The notes beneath the pieces were generated by a model. That model searched no databases, was not told where the DNA came from, and saw only the letters and a list, made by a program, of their open reading frames with translations. This document shows, piece by piece, positions 59,358 through 64,000 of a stretch of DNA of 64,000 nt. The DNA comes from Apiosordaria backusii (taxonomy: Eukaryota; Ascomycota; Sordariomycetes; Sordariales; Lasiosphaeriaceae), in the NCBI GenBank assembly GCA_030549205.1, contig JAUKTV010000005.1, positions 1,302,001 through 1,366,000 of the forward strand, given 5' to 3'. Position numbers and translations under genes: made by a program. The first letter of the stretch is position 1. Each line of letters begins with the position of its first letter.

Positions 59358-60397
59358 CTTGAGTGATTGATGGCGGCGGGCTTCTGAAAATATCAGGGGA
59401 ATTTCTGTGGGAGAAGATTGAGAGGTCGTTGAGGCAGCGTAGCTATTCGAAGGTCTGATGAATCATGTGATTGGGTTGAGATGAAAAGGCAAGAGAACAG
59501 AGACTTTGAGAAGGAGCCCGGAGATGAGTCGCAAGTATTATCTGGTGGATTGCTGGTCGACAGCGAGTAGGTGAAGACGGTGGGGCTTGGGATGGTCTCG
59601 GCATGCTTCCTTACAGTACTCATCCTCGCCAGGGAGGGGTGAAGTGTGGTTGAGCGCCGAGAAGGGACCCATTATGATCCTTTTTATTGAAAGCATGATA
59701 CTTCTCTTGGGAACGCAGGCCATTGCTACCCTTTACCACTCCTTCCACCATTGATCAGACCAATCAATCTCTAGTTTTAGCCCACTGCAAAGAAGCAGTA
59801 ACCCAGGATCATTATACGTCTCTCCAAGACTAACTGCTTGGCACCTTCACAAGTGATTGTTCATTCACGACTATATATCTGCTTGGGGAGATAGGTCAGC
59901 GAATATATAATAGCTTGTCACGACATATGCCGATCTTATTCATGGCAGTGAATTTAGGACATCTCGCAAGTGCAGGTAGAGGTTCCAAAAAGACAACATG
60001 ATTCAGTCATTGTATCTTACCGTACCTTACAATGAGTCAGGTCATAGCCTACCTTTCACCTTTATTTGATGAGAAGGACTATGACCAGGCTTTCATGCCA
60101 TCAGTCACACAGATCTAGCGATGAGAGCAGCGCCCCTCGAGTTCATTGAAGAGGCAGGAAGACTCTTGAAAGGCTTGCCCGCAGCTGAAGGCTTCCTGCA
60201 GCGTTATGAACCTTGCCATTGCCCTTGCAGGACACCAACCTAGCTCGAGACCTGCACAGTGGTGCGGTCAGAGATGTCATTATCAGAGCTGAACATCGAA
60301 ATAATGCAACTTTGAATCAGTTGGTTCGGATTCATGTATACACTTTCCAAGCTTTCATTACTCCCTCAGTGGCATCCATTACAAACTCATACCAAGT
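59358..60397. other. Intergenic, 1 kb, no supported gene
   Basis: Somewhat AT-richer than the surroundings. Only short ORFs. Confidence 0.5.
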
Positions 60398-62397
60398 CTA
60401 TGTAAACTTGAAACCCCTGAAAAGTGGGTCCACCTCTGCTCCCCGAACGACAAGGGCAAACATGACCGATGGGAACCCCCCTCCAAAATTCCCAAGCGGT
60501 CTCTCCTTCTCAACCACCTCGGCCACCATTTTCATCCTTTCTTTATTTCCCATAATCTTCACCCACCCCACTGTACCCAGCAACTTCTTGCAGTCCTGGT
60601 TTCTCCACGCCCCAGGGTGCAAGACTTGGATTGTCAGCTGCTGAAGGTCCATGCCCGGGCCCGCCAGCGGCCATTCTCTATCATCCACAGGAGCATAAAC
60701 CGTTCCCAAGCTCTTCAACTCGCGTGGAGATAGCAGCGCTCCGGAGCTGAGAGGTATGAAAGAAACGGACTCAATGATCTTTCTCCATTCATCGTGGTGA
60801 CATGTTCGGAAGTCAGGGTGCTCGAGCTGCTTTGTGTAGACTAACGAAAAAAGGCGAGCAATACGAGAGTGGAAGTCTTCGTGCTGGCTGCGGAGGAAGA
60901 AGAATTTGGCGTACCAGGTAGGAGATCTGCTTTCGTTGAGTAGGGACTGGAGGTGGAAAGTGATAATCTTTTCGGGAAGGAGATTGAGGGCGTAGTCGCT
61001 CAGCAGGGTTGCCAGATCACTGCGGAGGTACTTGGTGGAGAGAGGGACAGATATAGTAGTAGGCGTCGGTACGGTGTCAGCAGTGGTAACAAGATTATTG
61101 CTACGACGCCTTGTCCGACGAGGACTTGGAGGTCGAAGTTCGGGGGACTGAGAACCAGAGAAACTAAGCAGCGCATTCTCGACATCTGGTACCAGTCTGA
61201 GGGGTTCGTTCTTGGGGTCGAGTTCTTTCTGAATCTCGAGGCAGAGGTCCGTGATGGCCTGAAGCTGGTTGCGGTCGGTGTCCATTTCCGTTTCAAGAAT
61301 GGGGAGAAGAGAAAGCCAGCGAGGTAGCGTTGCGCAGACTCCACCTCCCTGCAACTCATCGTATTGTTTCAGAACGTCCATGGATGGTAGATATTGCATC
61401 CAAGTATATCGGAGCGAAGGGATTTCGGATAGCTTCTTGAACCCTTTGGCCATGGCGCGGGCATGGAAGTCTGTTATCTGGTGGTCTTGGTGAATTCTGT
61501 AGGAAGATTTTGTATGGTCAGGTCCCCCCCACCTGTCCACGTGCATGAGAAACTATCATCATCTTCATGTCAGCCTTGAGCTCTTACAGCTGAGCAAAAT
61601 GAAGACTTACCTTGAACGGGCAGGGTTTCTTGTAAGCAAATGAGAAGGTATGTTCGTCCTTCGTCCACTGGCCTACTTCATACTGACAGACTGGAAACGC
61701 CATGATGAGGCGATTCACAGGTCCACTTTCAAGGGTGGGCTCCTCCACGACGTGAAACTGGCCGTTGTAATTTGAATGTTGTGAATTGGTGTTTTCAACA
61801 CGGACACCCGCCTTGGGTCCATGCCAACCAGAGTTAGTAATGCTGCGTATTTCCACTAACCCGTGTTGCACTGGGTGCAAGTCTACGTTTCTAGACCACC
61901 AAGTTATTCCTCCTCGCTTTTCACCCAACGCGTCGTTTTTTAGCCGAAGTTGACGGATGAAACGAAGAAATAACAAGCTTCGTGGGTCCAAACTGCGCAT
62001 TTGGCCCTGGATGTCATCGTTTTGGCGCTGGCGAGTCCATCTTAGTCTTTTCGAGAACGGAAAGGACGTTTGAAATGGAGGCACAACCCTCCGCCCGTGG
62101 TGGTCGACCATGCGGACACGGACGCCATCTTCGTCGACCTCGATAGTGACACAGACGTGGAAGTCTTGATCCAAGCCTTGCAAGCTCGTTGAAGCTTGGA
62201 GATCCAGATCAAGCAAAAGCTGAGCGAGATCAACAGTCTTCTCGTCACGTTGGGTCTTCCTGTCAAAAGGTTAGCAAGTGTGGCCCAGTTGTAGGCCAGT
62301 TGTAGGATGACAAACATTGCAGCCATATCTTGGGCAGAATGCCGGCTGTAGGTGATATACGATGCCCAGCATCATGCAAGAAGTCCTGGAGACTCAT
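60398..62397 (-). CDS. NO VEIN/sacsin-like protein lacking the ATPase domain
   Basis: Model: exons 62312-62397, 61611-62259 and 60398-61552, 629 aa. The second intron (58 nt, GTAAGT...GATAG) is secure. The first uses a weak GTCATC donor chosen only for frame, so the N-terminus is uncertain. Order of features resembles the region after the HATPase in fungal NO VEIN-type proteins: LLFLRFIRQLRL, then NRLIMAFPVCQY and KKPCPFKFLMHVD, YTWMQYLPSM, and SVSFIPLSSGALLSP. The N-terminal GHKL ATPase (GEKGIGFKS-like motif) is absent and the usual long C-terminal part is missing, so this is a short paralogue or a remnant. A 36-nt GT...TACAG segment (about 61496-61531) interrupts a conserved stretch without changing frame; it is too short for a typical intron. 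Function unknown. Confidence 0.6.
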
Positions 62398-62636
62398 TTT
62401 TATAGATGGCAGTTGCATAAAGATAGCAATGGCTTGCTGTGGATGTTACGAAGTATACTTAGGACCGCTGTTGCCTGAGATTTTGGCGCTAAGACGTTGT
62501 TGCCTGGCACCTCTTGTAGGCTGGGATTCAGTTATCCACGGTGCCCACTTTTCTGCCCAAAATGCACAAAAAGATGCAAGCTGGAAGCTGAAATCAGCTG
62601 ATTGGACTTGATGAAGGGCCAGGAACACCAAAAAAA

Positions 62637-62718
62637 CGACGCGAGCCGGATTTGAACCGACGCTTCCGAAGAAATGAGATTTCAAGTCTCACGCATTAGA
62701 CCACTCTGCCATCGCGCC
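62637..62718 (-). tRNA. tRNA-Ser (anticodon TGA)
   Basis: 82-nt cloverleaf on the minus strand. The acceptor stem GGCGCGA pairs with TCGCGTC with one G-U and discriminator G. D-arm GCAGAGTGGTCTAATGC. Anticodon stem TGAGA/TCTCA with loop CTTGAAA, so anticodon TGA reading UCA. A long variable arm and T-arm GGTTCAAATCC follow. The long variable arm and G discriminator are typical of tRNA-Ser. There is no intron, and CCA is not encoded. The T run on its 3' side that would terminate Pol III is seen as AAAAAA at 62630-62635 on the plus strand. Confidence 0.95.
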
Positions 62719-62945
62719 TTCTCTGTTGTGGAAATCGTGGAAGGCTCAAAGTATCTGTAGGCGCCCTAACTGGCTTGAAGCTTAGCTAGGTTCGCAATCG
62801 TTGCCAAGCATTGCCCCTCTATTTTTTTGAACCTTCACTGCCCCTCCATTCACTTCACAACGACATCCCACCAAAAGCCTCAGACGTGTATCTTTGGTGT
62901 ACCAGCCCCCCTGCTATGAATTCGATGGAATAAAATACTTACAGG

Positions 62946-64000
62946 ATGGCTGCAAATGAAATAGCATCATCGTTCACCGACGTTGGGCCCCCATCAGAAC
63001 ACAATGACTCAGCACCATCACCACCAAAATGCCCCTCATCAAGATCAAATCTTCAAGTTCCAATTCGGGCATTGCCAGCAGCCAAACTCGCAGAACTGGA
63101 ACCAGGCCCAGAGCTGGACAACTACATTGAGTCTCTCCTCGCCCAATGGAGAACGTGCATAGACGAGCTCAGCACCCTCGCAAATGCTGCCAAAGACGCA
63201 TCCCGTCCCATCTACGGCCTGTACCCCCTTCTCAAGGTCCAACAGCGAGCCTTGTTCAAGGTCGTACAGAAACGAAACACAGAATCTGATAACGGGAGCA
63301 ACATCTCGGCGGCGCAGTACATGGGTATCAAATCCTGCTGTTGGGATGACCGGTGGTCCCTCGTCAAAAAGTGCCAGGGTTTGGTGGCTATCAACAAAGA
63401 TTTCCCTCGGAGTCCTCGCGTCGCGGTACCGAGTGGGAGTGGGTGGTTGGCCTACAAAGACCAGCCTTTCCAGGAAAAGGTTGTTACTGTCGATGCCGTG
63501 GTTGATAATGGGCAGACATGGATAAAGTTCCTGTCCATCTCGGCCAGGACGTTGGAGTATCAAGTCATGGCAGAGGGGTGGGAAAGCGATGTTGACTCTG
63601 ATGATGAAACGGAGGAAGATGGTGACGATGAAGGAAATGGGTTGGGTCACACCGAATTTGTGGATGCAGTCTCCAAGATCATCTTGGCTGCAAGGTGGAA
63701 TCACTGCCGTCACCTACATCTGGTCTTGCCTGGCCTGCACGAGGGACAATCAGCTGTTGTCGACAGAGTGCTGGACCACATCAAGCATAAAGTTGGCGGA
63801 ACCGATGTGAAGGTCGATGTGAGTTGCGCGGGGAGCCCATTCCTCCTCAATGACTCTCCTTCGCTTGAGACGGCCATTCAAACTCTAGTTCATGAACGCG
63901 ACCTCATCGTTTCGCCAGATGACTGCAACACGATTACAGAGACCGTTAACCTAGACCCCAGCGCGCTTGTGGCTCTTGTTACGGATCTCCATCATGGCCC
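62946..64000 (+). CDS. DUF1308 (C7orf25/UPF0415-like) protein, 3'-truncated by the window
   Basis: Open from ATG 62946 to the window edge, 351 codons so far, no intron needed. The N-terminus is Ser/Pro-rich. PIYGLYPLLKVQQRAL is followed by a central acidic loop (DSDDETEEDGDDEGNG). Near the edge the DUF1308 core appears: LIVSPDDCNTITETVNLDPS and ALVALVTDLHHGP, which match the PIN-like C-terminal domain of the eukaryotic UPF0415/C7orf25 family. The reaction is not established; the fold is related to PIN nucleases. It is divergent from the tRNA and next to it, with no sign of frame damage. Confidence 0.88.
   Translation, partial: MAANEIASSFTDVGPPSEHNDSAPSPPKCPSSRSNLQVPIRALPAAKLAELEPGPELDNYIESLLAQWRTCIDELSTLANAAKDASRPIYGLYPLLKVQQRALFKVVQKRNTESDNGSNISAAQYMGIKSCCWDDRWSLVKKCQGLVAINKDFPRSPRVAVPSGSGWLAYKDQPFQEKVVTVDAVVDNGQTWIKFLSISARTLEYQVMAEGWESDVDSDDETEEDGDDEGNGLGHTEFVDAVSKIILAARWNHCRHLHLVLPGLHEGQSAVVDRVLDHIKHKVGGTDVKVDVSCAGSPFLLNDSPSLETAIQTLVHERDLIVSPDDCNTITETVNLDPSALVALVTDLHHG

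Noticed and set aside
61496..61531. 36-nt candidate intron in the NO VEIN-like gene
   Set aside because: It has GT, a branch-like CTGAC and a TACAG end, but is shorter than any other intron here and does not alter frame. It is kept as coding in the model and noted as uncertain.

Overview
The window reads as a filamentous ascomycete chromosome segment, most likely Sordariales (Podospora/Chaetomium-like). Evidence: short spliceosomal introns (about 52-124 nt) with GTRNGT donors and CTRAC/CTAAC branch sites; fungal families (GH55 glucanase, CBM1-linked DUF1996, Scs3/FIT, Gpi12, SesB-NACHT-ankyrin); and a very strong RIP (repeat-induced point mutation) footprint. Every gene model here was assembled by hand from reading frames and splice signals, without database searches.

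Layout. 1-16.48 kb is an extremely AT-rich, TpA-rich gene desert of RIP-degraded repeats. Inside it sits one GC-normal island at 12,110-12,787. This is a solo LTR bounded by a 5-bp target-site duplication (TGTTA). A heavily RIP-mutated sister LTR lies at 3,121-3,766. The desert ends abruptly at about 16.5 kb, at the 3' end of a secreted DUF1996 protein whose C-terminal cellulose-binding module is cut off next to a poly-A/T tract. 16.6-41.5 kb is ordinary gene space: DUF1996-CBM1, epoxide hydrolase-like alpha/beta hydrolase, F-box/WD40 protein, GH55 exo-beta-1,3-glucanase (with a 3.8-kb upstream region holding Cre1-type motifs), FIT/Scs3 lipid-droplet protein, Ap4A phosphorylase, a divergent tautomerase/SDR reductase pair, and a Myb-like protein.

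41.5-48.7 kb is an accessory island. It holds a decayed NB-ARC-type NLR fragment (minus strand), several families of short tandem repeats, a small second AT-rich RIP-like patch, and a divergently oriented SesB-like hydrolase-NACHT-ankyrin NLR gene. The NLR frame is broken between the NACHT module and the ankyrin repeats. This is the fungal self/non-self (heterokaryon-incompatibility type) receptor architecture and is the most biologically interesting locus in the window.

48.8-64 kb is compact gene space again: a small membrane protein (probably mitochondrial), a small secreted Thr/Cys-rich protein, a small repeat protein, a GT32 glycosyltransferase, Gpi12 (GlcNAc-PI de-N-acetylase) head-to-head with a nucleotide-sugar transporter, an FSH1-type serine hydrolase, a four-CxxC protein, a NO VEIN/sacsin-like fragment, a tRNA-Ser(TGA), and a DUF1308 protein running off the right edge. 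Several genes belong to membrane/glycolipid biology (FIT, GT32, Gpi12, nucleotide-sugar transporter), but nothing in the sequence indicates a biosynthetic cluster. Two reading-frame breaks (FIT and FSH1) both fall in G homopolymers that look one G short, so they may be sequencing errors.
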